Below, one piece after another: positions 16,579 to 24,530 of a stretch of DNA of 42,466 nt; within the stretch, counting starts at the first letter, position 1; each line of letters begins with the position of its first letter. Position numbers and translations under genes: made by a program. The notes under the pieces are model-generated. The model did not search any database. It saw only the letters and a list, made by a program, of their open reading frames with translations, and had not been told where the DNA came from. The DNA comes from Terriglobia bacterium (GTDB lineage: Bacteria; Acidobacteriota; Terriglobia; Bryobacterales; Bryobacteraceae), in the NCBI GenBank assembly GCA_010084195.1, contig RGPS01000026.1, positions 1 through 42,466 of the forward strand. Direction: 5' to 3'.

Positions 16579-18143
16579 CTAAGTGCCGACGATGTTCTCG
16601 CCGCGTCGGCGATACTGGCTACCGGATCGAGCTTCACCACAAGCAGCGTCTGGTCATCCTGGGGAGTGCAGGTGCCGAGGAAGGCCCGAACATCTTCCAG
16701 CATCGAAGAACAGATTTCAGTCGGGTTGCCGTTCCAGTGGCGTTCGATAGAGGCGGCGATGCCCTCTTCGCCAAATTCCTCGTCTTTCTCATTGGCGGCT
16801 TCGAGGATGCCATCAGAGAACACGACCAGCAGGTCACCGGGCTCGGCATCAATGCTGGCCTGACGATACCGGACACCTGGCAGCAAACCCAGCACCGGCC
16901 CGCCTTCATCCAGCCGGAAAATCTTTGTCCCCTCCGCCGTACGTCTCACAAGCAGCGGCGGGAGATGGCCCGCGTTGATATAGCGAATGCCGCCGCGCTC
17001 CCGGTCGTAATAACACCAAAAGAGGCTGACGAAGCGCTCGCGGGCAGTCTTCATGCAGAGCAGATGGTTCAGTCGCTCAGCCGCCTGTTCATGATTGGCA
17101 GCGGCCCCCGTCCCTACTGAGGCCCGGACCGCGCCCTGAACCACCCCCATCAGCAGGGCCGCAGGAAGCCCTTTTCCCGAGACATCCCCAAGGATCAGAG
17201 CCACTTCGCCATCGTCGGTTTCGAAAACATCATACAGATCGCCCCCCACCTGGTACGCCGGAACGCAGCGGGCCGCGAAGCCAAGGCGACTGGAGATGGA
17301 GTCATCATTCGGGAACAAATCATGCTGGACACGACGGGCTACCGATAGCTCTTCTTCAATGTGCTTGCTGCGCATGTAGCCGCGGAATCGAAGCCCGATC
17401 AGCAGCATAGCGCCCAGAAGTGCCAGCGCGGCTGCACACCCGAGAATCAGGTTGGTTTGCAGGGGGCCGAAAGTAGTGGAAACGCCGTCCAGCAGGATAC
17501 CGATTTCGGCGACTTCCAGGGGGCGTCGCCCCCCCCGACCGCGACCGTTCCGACCACCGGGGGCATTGGGGGCGACGGGGAGCTGCTGCGGGGCGGAAAA
17601 TGAGGGCCCCGTCGGGTTTGCTGAAATGATGGGCGGCAAAGCTGGCAATTCACCCCCCCGGCCTCCGCCGAAGTCCGGGCCCTCCGGACCTCGCCCGAAG
17701 CCAGGCCCGCCACCGAAACGCATCGGCGTCAGGATGACAATAACGATCCCGGCTTTACCCGAAACTTCGGCGGGGATTCGCTCCCGGTTCGCCATCAGCT
17801 TCCCGATGTCGCCGGCCTTATAAGCCGGAGCTCCCTGCGCATCGTCGGAAGAAGCAATCACCTTACCGTCGTTACCGACAATCCGGATCCAGGCAAGCTG
17901 GTCTGCATCTTCTTTTACAATTTCGTTCAGAATCGGCCCGAGCTTCGCCGATTCCTCATTCCCTGCCTGGCGAGCTGAGCGCGTGATCGCCTGGATGTGG
18001 CGTACGGCGTCGCGCCCTGCTTCCTGACGCACCAGGTTGCGAGAGACGTAGTGATACGTAGCTACAGTCTGAGCGAGAAGCAGGAGGCCGAGGAGAACAC
18101 CAAAGCCGATGGAGATCCGAAACCAGAGGAGTTTTGTCTTCAC
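16575..18143 (-). CDS. RsbU/SpoIIE-type membrane PP2C phosphatase
   Basis: A 522-residue sensor phosphatase. A helix spans about residues 8-28 (FRISIGFGVLLGLLLLAQTV). A periplasmic part of about 195 residues follows, including a Gly/Pro/Arg-rich low-complexity stretch (FGRGPEGPDFGGGRGGELP; NGRGRGGRR). A second helix (LILGCAAALALLGAMLLIGL) leads to the cytoplasmic domain. The PP2C domain has RRVQHDLFP, QVGGDLYDVFE, ALILGDVSGKGLPAALLMG and DLLVVFSDGILEA, with the metal-binding Asps. No HAMP domain is seen. Such phosphatases usually act on anti-anti-sigma factors. No such partner is in the window. Stop overlaps the DCC-LMF start. Confidence 0.85.
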   Translation of the reverse strand: MKTKLLWFRISIGFGVLLGLLLLAQTVATYHYVSRNLVRQEAGRDAVRHIQAITRSARQAGNEESAKLGPILNEIVKEDADQLAWIRIVGNDGKVIASSDDAQGAPAYKAGDIGKLMANRERIPAEVSGKAGIVIVILTPMRFGGGPGFGRGPEGPDFGGGRGGELPALPPIISANPTGPSFSAPQQLPVAPNAPGGRNGRGRGGRRPLEVAEIGILLDGVSTTFGPLQTNLILGCAAALALLGAMLLIGLRFRGYMRSKHIEEELSVARRVQHDLFPNDDSISSRLGFAARCVPAYQVGGDLYDVFETDDGEVALILGDVSGKGLPAALLMGVVQGAVRASVGTGAAANHEQAAERLNHLLCMKTARERFVSLFWCYYDRERGGIRYINAGHLPPLLVRRTAEGTKIFRLDEGGPVLGLLPGVRYRQASIDAEPGDLLVVFSDGILEAANEKDEEFGEEGIAASIERHWNGNPTEICSSMLEDVRAFLGTCTPQDDQTLLVVKLDPVASIADAARTSSALS

Positions 18144-18275
18144 GAAAGTCGTTGGCTAATCATACAATCTGCCTGATCTCTATTGCGCGAAAGGGGGGCG
18201 TACAGTTCCGGCGTCCCGCATTTCCTGACACGGATTTACATCCGGAGTCAAGTGTTTTCAGCGTACACTTTCGCT

Positions 18276-18646
18276 ATGCGCAGAGTTTTTCTTCTGGTCC
18301 TTACCGTTTGTACTTGTTCGCTGTTTGCCCGGCAGCCCCGGCTCCACCGCCGGGCGGAGGTGGCCGTGGCCCTGGTATGACCCCGAAAAACCTGAAAGTG
18401 ATCAAGCCGGAAGAGATCCGCGCCGTGATGGGGGCCTTTGTGGCGGGTACCGGCCTCAACTGCATGGGCTGCCATATACAGGGTGATTTCGCCAGCGATG
18501 ATAAGCACGAAAAGGTCGTAGCCAGAAAAATGCTGGAGATGGTGAATGCTCTGAATGCAAAGAGCTTCAATGGTGCCGCGAAGGTGACCTGCTTCACCTG
18601 TCATCGGGGTGAAGCGCACCCGAAGACCGCACCCGATCCGAAATAG
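18276..18646 (+). CDS. Small secreted c-type cytochrome, frame break at the signal peptide
   Basis: A short di-CxxCH protein. The signal peptide RRVFLLVLTVCTCSLFA opens at an ATG at 18276. The mature part PAAPAPPPGGGGRGPG then continues in another frame, and CMGCH (about 18462-18476) and CFTCH (18591-18605) are in that frame. The join needs one extra base in CCC at 18328-18330: this gives SLFA-PAAPAPPP, a plain cleavage site. The mature frame alone could start at the ATG at 18377 without a signal peptide, which would leave haem attachment impossible. Sequence error or recent mutation are both possible. It resembles photosynthetic-reaction-centre-type cytochrome c fragments found in Acidobacteriota. 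Confidence 0.65.
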
Positions 18647-18663
18647 GTTCGACGGTTCTCCAG

Positions 18664-19863
18664 CTACCGAATGGCACCTGTGGCCGTGATCTCCACCGGT
18701 GCAGTAATCAATGGGCCAAACTTGTGCACCAGTACGAGAGCACTATTCTCCACCACCCGCAGGGTCATATCCGCCGGATCGTAACGGACGAAGAGATGGC
18801 GCGAACCGACCGCCGGCCCCAGTTCGACCGTAGCTTTTGACGCCCCGAACACACCAAACTCCGAAATCAGGGTCGGCTTGCCGAGCGCCTGAACCAGGCG
18901 CAGTTGATAACGGTTGGCCTGCGGACCGGCTGCCAAAAGAATGTCTGTCGTACCCTCTGGTCGGCTGGGGGGAAGCGCAAATTCAAACCGCAGAGGCGGA
19001 TTCAACTGCGGGCGCAGGTTTGCGTTCGGCGAAAACCACCCGGCGATTTTCACATACCGAGCCGGGCGGTTGTGCAGCATCTCATCATAGGGTCCGGTGA
19101 TGCCCAGAGCCAGACTCACCGCCAGACCTGGCAGAATCAGAACCGCCGGAACTACCAGAGCCATCCGGGTAAGTCCGCATACCAGCGCCACCAGGAGCAG
19201 CAGGGGAAGAAAATCCACCTGGTAGCGCTGCACACTCCATCCCGTACCTGCCAGGAACAGCAGCAGCCCCAGACCGCTCGTAGTCATCAGCAGGAGCAGT
19301 GGCCTGGCCGGGGAGCGGCGCAGAGCCAGGGGAAGCAGCAGCACAATCGGGGCCAGCCAGAACGCGCCGATGATGGGTTCGAGGGTGTACCAGATAGGGA
19401 CCATGGCAGGTCGGGGCGCGGCATGGAACCACGGAAAGACCGGACTCACAAGGGGCGGCTCTGCCAGCATATAGCGGAAGCCGCGTCCCAGATTGGAGAG
19501 CTTCCAGTGAACTTCTGTCTGGTTCGCCCCCCCCAGCAGATAACGGGTCCCGAATTCGAAGGGGTTGTCAAAACGGACGTAGTTGTAAAAGCAGACGCCC
19601 CCACAAATGACCAAAAACGGTATGGCGGCATGGAAGAACCCGCGCCGGTCCTTTCGCAAAATCAGCAGCAGCGCCAGGACCCCGACCAGGCCAAGGTGGG
19701 GACGGCAAGACACCGCCATCGCAAAGAATATGCCGCCGGGCACCAGCCAGTGCCGGACGTAGTTTAGAACCTTGGAAACGCAGCAGGCCCACCAGCGTTC
19801 CGGCCGCGAACAACCAACCACCAAACCCGAAGCCAAGTATGGCCGCGTTTTCCGGAAGATCAT
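18664..19863 (-). CDS. C-terminal part of a multi-span membrane protein (GT-C-like), split gene
   Basis: C-terminal part of a protein split by one base near 19780-19760. In this frame the meaningful text begins at KVLNYVRHWLVPGG (about 19770) and runs on through hydrophobic spans (HLGLVGVLALLLIL, PLLLLVALVCGL, LVVPAVLILPGLA) to a soluble beta-rich end (residues about 270-399). The first 25 residues (FRKTRPYLASG and onward) are out-of-frame noise. The general pattern, with an N-terminal loop in the other part and several helices, is like GT-C membrane glycosyltransferases of the GT39/GT83 kind, but I see no family-defining motif. Treat as unknown membrane protein. Confidence 0.6.
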   Translation of the reverse strand: MIFRKTRPYLASGLVVGCSRPERWWACCVSKVLNYVRHWLVPGGIFFAMAVSCRPHLGLVGVLALLLILRKDRRGFFHAAIPFLVICGGVCFYNYVRFDNPFEFGTRYLLGGANQTEVHWKLSNLGRGFRYMLAEPPLVSPVFPWFHAAPRPAMVPIWYTLEPIIGAFWLAPIVLLLPLALRRSPARPLLLLMTTSGLGLLLFLAGTGWSVQRYQVDFLPLLLLVALVCGLTRMALVVPAVLILPGLAVSLALGITGPYDEMLHNRPARYVKIAGWFSPNANLRPQLNPPLRFEFALPPSRPEGTTDILLAAGPQANRYQLRLVQALGKPTLISEFGVFGASKATVELGPAVGSRHLFVRYDPADMTLRVVENSALVLVHKFGPLITAPVEITATGAIR

Positions 19864-20206
19864 GCTGCGTGATCAGCCGCCAGGGAACAAATGCCATCAA
19901 GGCCGGACCGATGCCGTGATACAGGTAGTAGCGCCTGTTGTAAAGAACCGCATCGAAAAGCTTGAGACTGTCGTCAACCTTGGGGTCCCACGGGTTCGGT
20001 TGCGCCAGCAGTTGCGGTGACGGTTCCACCGGCAGGTACAAATGCCCCCTGACGAGCCCCTGCGCCAGGTAGTTGTAGTAGCCCGCCAGGTCATGCCCCC
20101 AAAGAATGTCATTGCCCGCAGCCCGCACCTGCCAGTGGTAGTAGCAGAAGACCGTGACGGCAGCGGCGAGGAATCCGACCCCTACAGGCGGGAAGAGTTT
20201 GCGCAC
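19568..20206 (-). CDS. N-terminal part of the same membrane protein (split gene)
   Basis: N-terminal part. Residues 8-22 (VGFLAAAVTVFCYYH) form the first helix. A periplasmic loop of about 95 residues follows, with DILWGHDLAGYYNYLAQG and KLFDAVLYNRRYYLYHG, then the helix ENAAILGFGFGGWLFAAG. Sense ends at about LLRFQGSK (19783-19760); after that the frame is Arg/Gly/Pro-rich noise to the stop. The Asp in the first loop (WGHDLAGYY) is where GT-C enzymes often keep a catalytic acid, which is suggestive only. It follows the PAS gene stop by four bases on the same strand. Confidence 0.6.
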   Translation of the reverse strand: MRKLFPPVGVGFLAAAVTVFCYYHWQVRAAGNDILWGHDLAGYYNYLAQGLVRGHLYLPVEPSPQLLAQPNPWDPKVDDSLKLFDAVLYNRRYYLYHGIGPALMAFVPWRLITQHDLPENAAILGFGFGGWLFAAGTLVGLLRFQGSKLRPALAGARRHILCDGGVLPSPPWPGRGPGAAADFAKGPARVLPCRHTVFGHLWGRLLLQLRPF

Positions 20207-20210
20207 CCCG

Positions 20211-21347
20211 TTAACTCGCCGTATCGCTGGCCCGGAGGGCCCGTTGCAGATCCCGAATGGCCGTGATATTGGAATATGTCGCGACCGCCCCGCGAAGGGT
20301 ACCCGCTGTCCCCGTGAGTGACAGTGAATTGACGATCAGGGTGAAGCGGACACCGTCGGCGCGCTCGTATTCAACTTCCAGATTCACAATCGGGTCGCCC
20401 GAAAGTACCGTGCATCGAAGGGGCCAGCGGTCCGGCTCCAGTGCCACGCCGTCGCTGGTGCGCATGGTTCCGGTCTGCCGGGCGACAAGATGAGCACCTG
20501 GTTCCATAAACGTACCGAAAATCTCGCAGGCTGCAGTGTTGGCAAGCTCCACCCGCAGGTCCAGAGTTACTACAATCACGCCAACCGGAACTTCACGCAC
20601 AACTTTGTTCAGTTGAGCATAGACAGCTTCTCGCGCCTTCGCCTTGGTAACCCGCTGCAGGTCGGCATTCTTGCGCTCAGTGATGTCACGAACAAAGAGG
20701 TTAATCCCGATGGAGGCCGGGGCCGCCTCGAATTCATACCAGCGTTTGGTGGCCTCCACCCGATCCTGAAAACGGGCCGTGGTGCGTTCCAGGAGGACGC
20801 GGTTCAGTTCCCGGTAAATCACCGTTCCCGGCGTTTCCGGGAAGATGGTGCGGAGACTCCTTCCCAGCAGTTGCGCCGCAGTTTTCTTCGCCAGTTGGCC
20901 CGCCCGCGTATTAGCGAATACACACCGCAGTTCAGGATCCACCGACAGGACAACATCCTGCGTGGCTTCAATCGCTTCCAGCAGCTGGCTCCGTGTGTTC
21001 ATCGACTGATACCGCTCCATCCGCAGCCGCTGCATGGCAATACAAACCGAAATTGACAGCAGCAGGAAGAGAGCCGAGGCCCAGCGTTCGGCAGAGGGAT
21101 CAGCGCTGACAGGCAGATCCGTTTCATTCAGCCAGATAGCGCTGGTCGTCAGCACCAGGGTCGTGATTAGGCCCGGCTTGAGGCCTCCGTACCAGGCCCC
21201 GATAATTACTCCGCCCACGAAGCAAAGCCAGAGCGCAGCCGGACCGGCAACCGGGACCAGTACCTGCTGAAGGACAACAGCCAGCCCGGCAGCCAGAATC
21301 GCTACCGTAAACCGTCCAAGCCGCGAATCGTTGAGGACCCTTTGCAT
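20211..21347 (-). CDS. DUF4118-like membrane region plus two PAS domains, no kinase
   Basis: A 378-residue protein. Residues 10-105 hold about four hydrophobic segments (FTVAILAAGLAVVLQQVLVP; ALWLCFVGGVIIGAW; LITTLVLTTSAIWL; ALFLLLSISVCIAM), like the DUF4118 sensor of KdpD. Two PAS domains follow: about 125-220 (ATQDVVLSVDPELRCVFAN to DITERKNADLQR) and about 245-370 (VPVGVIVVTLDLRVELANTA to TYSNITAIRDLQ). It stops there, with no HisKA/HATPase, GGDEF or other output. Either the signal goes to a partner or the gene is truncated at its 3' end. Only four bases separate it from the split membrane protein downstream. Confidence 0.75.
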   Translation of the reverse strand: MQRVLNDSRLGRFTVAILAAGLAVVLQQVLVPVAGPAALWLCFVGGVIIGAWYGGLKPGLITTLVLTTSAIWLNETDLPVSADPSAERWASALFLLLSISVCIAMQRLRMERYQSMNTRSQLLEAIEATQDVVLSVDPELRCVFANTRAGQLAKKTAAQLLGRSLRTIFPETPGTVIYRELNRVLLERTTARFQDRVEATKRWYEFEAAPASIGINLFVRDITERKNADLQRVTKAKAREAVYAQLNKVVREVPVGVIVVTLDLRVELANTAACEIFGTFMEPGAHLVARQTGTMRTSDGVALEPDRWPLRCTVLSGDPIVNLEVEYERADGVRFTLIVNSLSLTGTAGTLRGAVATYSNITAIRDLQRALRASDTAS

Positions 21348-21363
21348 GGAAAAATACCGAATA

Positions 21364-23049
21364 TCAGGGCAAAACCGGAGAGAGCTGATTGGCCGTCACA
21401 AAAGTCGGCAGAATGTCTACAGGAATCGAATCCACCTTTTTGAGCGTGGCTGCCACGTCGGGGTTGATAACGCCCAGAGTATCGAGCATTTTCCGGGCAC
21501 CCGCATAGTCACCGGTAGCTTCCAGGGTGAGAAGCTCATGGGCGAGGTCTGCGACAGCCTGCCGAATCTTCGTCTGATCCACACTCCAGGTGCCATTCCG
21601 ATAAACAAAGGCACCTTTCTGCTGCAGGTAGTTGAACTGAATCGCCATACCCTTGCCGTGAGCTTCGTGGAGACCGAAGCGGAGGGTTCGGAACGAGGAA
21701 GCAAGAAATGTATTGTAGAGCCGGATCTCGTCGTGTTCCAGGTACCCTTTGTTGTAGAAGTGCTGGAGCATAAAAAGGCCCGTAACATCGGCCTTCGCCT
21801 CTTCGATGGCACTGTAGAGTTCTTTCAGCTCCTGGCGCGGGCTCGTTTCCCGCCCCTCGACCGTCAGTTTGTTGGGACCAATCCCGTGGCTCATTTCGTG
21901 CGCCAGAATGTGCGTAAAAAATGATTCAAAGCTGAGGTTGGCCACCGCTTCCGGAGCCAGCACCAGCTTTGAAATCGGCAGCAGATTGGCCTTGAACTTT
22001 GCTTCCTGAACGTTGCGCAACATCACTCGCTTCGTCCCCTTCTCACGAACCACGCGCTCGTCATTCGGAAGATTGTAAGCCGCAGTTTTCACGCCGTGGT
22101 CACCATCGCCCGTCGCGATGATCTGATTGACGACACGGATCGGCGCAAGGGCTCCGATTTTCGGATTTCGGTATTTTGGCTGCATCGGCAGGATGTTCTC
22201 AACTTCCTGCATATGGTCCCCAAAGAAACGCAGCTTGGCAGTTTCAGCGTCGTCGCGAATATTCACGTAGGCCTCGAAACCGGCCTTGTAGCCAAAGATC
22301 TCATCGTTATAGGTTTCGTACGGGCCAATCGTGATATCGATCGGAGCATCCAGGTCCATCCAGGCAACGTCGGACTCGTAATAGTCGTTCGTCAGGAATG
22401 CTTTGGCCCGCGACTCCAGGAAGCGGCGCAGGCTTGCATTGGACGTCAGCTTCGCCGCGTCGCGCAGCAGGCGGGCACACGCCTGTAGTTCCTCTTTGTA
22501 AGCGTCAGAATAGGGAATTGCCCGGAGACCGCCGGCACCGTCGCGGCCAATCACGGTGAAGAAGCCCTCCGCGCCTTCCCGATCTTTCGGCGAAAGCTTG
22601 GCCACCCATTTTTCGAAATCGGCCTTCGTCATATTTTCGGGATAAAAGCCGGCCCCGAGAGGTTTCCGCGCAGGCACTCCGGGGAGAAACGCTTTGTGCT
22701 CGTCCAGATCAGACCAGGGCCCCTTATTGAGCCAGAAGTAGTCGTAGCGTGCCTGGCCAAGCGGGGAAGAATCCAGCTTCAGATTGCTCATAAGCGTGCG
22801 ATTCCCTGCCCATACCTGACGCAGGAAGATAGTGTCTATCAGGCGAGCCGCGTGGATCAGGGCCTTCAGGGCTTGCTGGTCCTGCGGGGTCAGCTTCGAG
22901 GTATCGACTTTCAGTTCGACCGGCGCGAAGCGAGAGGTCATTTGCTGCAGTTGCGGGAGCGTGGCGTCAGCGGCTGGCATAGAGAGGGAGCCTGCGAAGA
23001 TCAGGGCTGCAAGTCGAATAAGAAATGGGCGGTTCACGGCGTACGTCAC
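21364..23049 (-). CDS. Secreted M49 (dipeptidyl-peptidase III-like) metallopeptidase
   Basis: A 561-residue exported peptidase. Residues 1-26 are a signal peptide (FLIRLAALIFAGSLSMPAADA). The zinc site is HILAHEMSHGIG (about residue 380), followed by AIEEAKADVTGL (about 415), the third ligand and Asp. HEMSH and EEAKAD are the arrangement seen in bacterial relatives of DPP III, where the true DPP III has HELLGH. Metal and peptidase activity are inferred from these motifs. The ATG at 23049 gives the signal peptide within its first thirty residues. Gene stands alone, divergent from the DUF6152 gene. Confidence 0.8.
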   Translation of the reverse strand: MTYAVNRPFLIRLAALIFAGSLSMPAADATLPQLQQMTSRFAPVELKVDTSKLTPQDQQALKALIHAARLIDTIFLRQVWAGNRTLMSNLKLDSSPLGQARYDYFWLNKGPWSDLDEHKAFLPGVPARKPLGAGFYPENMTKADFEKWVAKLSPKDREGAEGFFTVIGRDGAGGLRAIPYSDAYKEELQACARLLRDAAKLTSNASLRRFLESRAKAFLTNDYYESDVAWMDLDAPIDITIGPYETYNDEIFGYKAGFEAYVNIRDDAETAKLRFFGDHMQEVENILPMQPKYRNPKIGALAPIRVVNQIIATGDGDHGVKTAAYNLPNDERVVREKGTKRVMLRNVQEAKFKANLLPISKLVLAPEAVANLSFESFFTHILAHEMSHGIGPNKLTVEGRETSPRQELKELYSAIEEAKADVTGLFMLQHFYNKGYLEHDEIRLYNTFLASSFRTLRFGLHEAHGKGMAIQFNYLQQKGAFVYRNGTWSVDQTKIRQAVADLAHELLTLEATGDYAGARKMLDTLGVINPDVAATLKKVDSIPVDILPTFVTANQLSPVLP

Positions 23050-23123
23050 CTTACTGGATTTAGGGTAGCTGAAGGGCAGTGCCGGCGGGGCTCGGCGGTG
23101 ATATTATTTGGCGAAGACCGCTT

Positions 23124-23531
23124 ATGAAACTCAGATTGTTTTGCGCTTCCGTAGTCCTCGGCCTTTGCCTGGGCAGTTCGTTGACCGCGCACCATTCGTT
23201 CGTCGCGGAGTTCGATGACAAACAGCCCATTAAAATGACCGGCGTGGTCACCAAAGTGGAGTGGCAAAATCCGCATGTCTGGTTCTATGCCGACGTGAAG
23301 GACGCGAACGGCAAGGTCTCCAACTGGGGCTTCTCCGGTGGTGCCCCCGGCCAACTCATGCGGCGCGGAATCAACAAAAGCGTCATTCAGCCCGGTATGA
23401 CCATCCAGGTGGACGGGTACCGTGCGCGCGACGGTTCCAACAACGCCTCTGGCGGACGGGTAACGTTCCCGGATGGTCGCATGGTCTTTACCGCAGGGTC
23501 TGAGGACAAGATACCGGGAGAGAAGAAATGA
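23124..23531 (+). CDS. Secreted DUF6152-like protein
   Basis: A 135-residue exported protein. The signal peptide KLRLFCASVVLGLCLGSS precedes LTAHHSFVAEFD. Conserved features are AHHSF, the segment VEWQNPHVWFY and GWGAPGQL-like GGAPGQLMRRG, typical of the DUF6152 proteins common in Acidobacteriota. No function is known. The upstream frame starts earlier, at 23079, but the ATG at 23124 gives the signal peptide. Its stop overlaps the next gene start in ATGA (23528-23531), so both are made together. Confidence 0.7.
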   Translation: MKLRLFCASVVLGLCLGSSLTAHHSFVAEFDDKQPIKMTGVVTKVEWQNPHVWFYADVKDANGKVSNWGFSGGAPGQLMRRGINKSVIQPGMTIQVDGYRARDGSNNASGGRVTFPDGRMVFTAGSEDKIPGEKK

Positions 23532-24238
23532 AACTTGCGGCCTGCCTGTTTGCCCTGGCGCTGGGTGCCTGGGCCCAAAAACCCGATTTCAGCGGTATCT
23601 ACGAGTGGCCCAAAAGCCCGACTGGGGCTAAAGGTCGGGGCTCAGCAACGATTTTTGATCGCCGGAACTTCGCGCCACTGAAACCTGGAGGGGAGTTATT
23701 CATCGAACCCCGCACCGGCGACATGCGCCACGATGAGCCCCGCGACTTCTGCCTGCCCGCAGGCTTCCCGTCCGGAATGCTGTCCGCCAACGCCGTGCGC
23801 TTCATTCAGAACAAAGATTTTCTCGTGGTAGCCCATGAATTCCAGGCCATGACCCGGCTGATTCCCCTTGATGGACGTCCCCACCGCGAGGGTCTGGAAC
23901 CCATGTTCTATGGCGATCCTGTCGGGCACTGGGAAGGTGACACGCTGGTCATCGAAACGACCAACTTCAAGCGATGGTCGCTCGACGACTACTTCTACAC
24001 CGACGCGAAGGAATACCGGATGCACAGCGATGCCATGCGCGCCGTGGAGCGCATCACCCGGAAAGATGCGACAACCCTCAAGTACCACCTGACCATCGAC
24101 GACCCCAAGGTTTTCACAGCGCCGTGGTCACAAGAGTTCGAGATGAAGTTACGCCCGGACTGGGAACAAATGGGGATCTTCGAGTACGTCTGCGAGGAGA
24201 ACAACCGCTGTCCAGGCGGAGTCTGCCCCAAGAAATAG
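23528..24238 (+). CDS. Secreted hypothetical protein paired with DUF6152
   Basis: A 236-residue exported protein. Signal peptide KLAACLFALALGAWAQ (residues 2-17), then KPDFSGIYEWPKS. The central part shows PVGHWEGDTLVIETTNF (about 147) and WSLDDYFYT, a pattern that recurs in acidobacterial proteins next to DUF6152 genes. The end carries two Cys (ENNRCPGGVCPKK). Function unknown. It is translationally coupled to the DUF6152 gene. Confidence 0.7.
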   Translation: MKLAACLFALALGAWAQKPDFSGIYEWPKSPTGAKGRGSATIFDRRNFAPLKPGGELFIEPRTGDMRHDEPRDFCLPAGFPSGMLSANAVRFIQNKDFLVVAHEFQAMTRLIPLDGRPHREGLEPMFYGDPVGHWEGDTLVIETTNFKRWSLDDYFYTDAKEYRMHSDAMRAVERITRKDATTLKYHLTIDDPKVFTAPWSQEFEMKLRPDWEQMGIFEYVCEENNRCPGGVCPKK

Positions 24239-24280
24239 CTGTTGCCACTTCCGGATCGCAAGAACGCAGTTTTGCCAGGA

Positions 24281-24492
24281 GCTGATTTACCGGGTAATCG
24301 GGTGCTCCGTACGCAAAAGCCCCGCGTCGAGAGCGGGGCTTGCGAATCTAACGGAGTGGCAGGAGGTATTTCTACGCCTCTTGATGTGGCTCGTTGGTTT
24401 GGTCTCCAAACCGCGACGGATCGGGATCAAAATCGACTTCTGGTTTTAATCCTTGAACCGAGAGGGCTGGTGGGCGCGAACCACTCGCCCTC
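24281..24492. ncRNA. Hairpin-rich structured element between convergent genes (candidate RNA)
   Basis: The 292-base convergent gap holds several hairpins close together. (1) CTCCGT (24305-24310) pairs with ACGGAG (24351-24356), closing CGCAA/TTGCG and GCCCCGC-gtcgaga-GCGGGGC (24312-24344). Here AAAA on one side against TT gives a two-base bulge. (2) AGGAGG/CCTCTT (about 24361-24382). (3) A perfect seven-pair hairpin GGTTTGG-tct-CCAAACC (24396-24412). (4) GGTTTTAA/CTTGAACC (about 24442-24459). (5) GAGGGC-t-GGTGG-gcgcgaa-CCAC-tc-GCCCTC (24462-24492). The first stem with its A/T edge could simply be a two-way terminator. The number and order of stems is more than a terminator needs. No known RNA family is recognised. 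Confidence 0.35.
24315..24342 (-). terminator. Likely terminator within the convergent gap
   Basis: Stem GCCCCGC-loop-GCGGGGC (24319-24325 with 24333-24339). Read on the minus strand it is followed by TTTT (24318-24315), a short U-run; on the plus strand by CTTGCG only. It would serve the DUF1501 gene best and the pair on the plus strand less well. Confidence 0.5.
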
Positions 24493-24530
24493 TGCCCATC
24501 ACGCTACCACACTTCCCGCAGTCTTTCCAC

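Noticed and set aside
24391..24420. A tRNA-Trp-like anticodon arm (GGTCTCCAAACC)
   Set aside because: The stem-loop recalls the tRNA-Trp arm but there is no T-loop, D-arm or acceptor stem in the right places on either strand.
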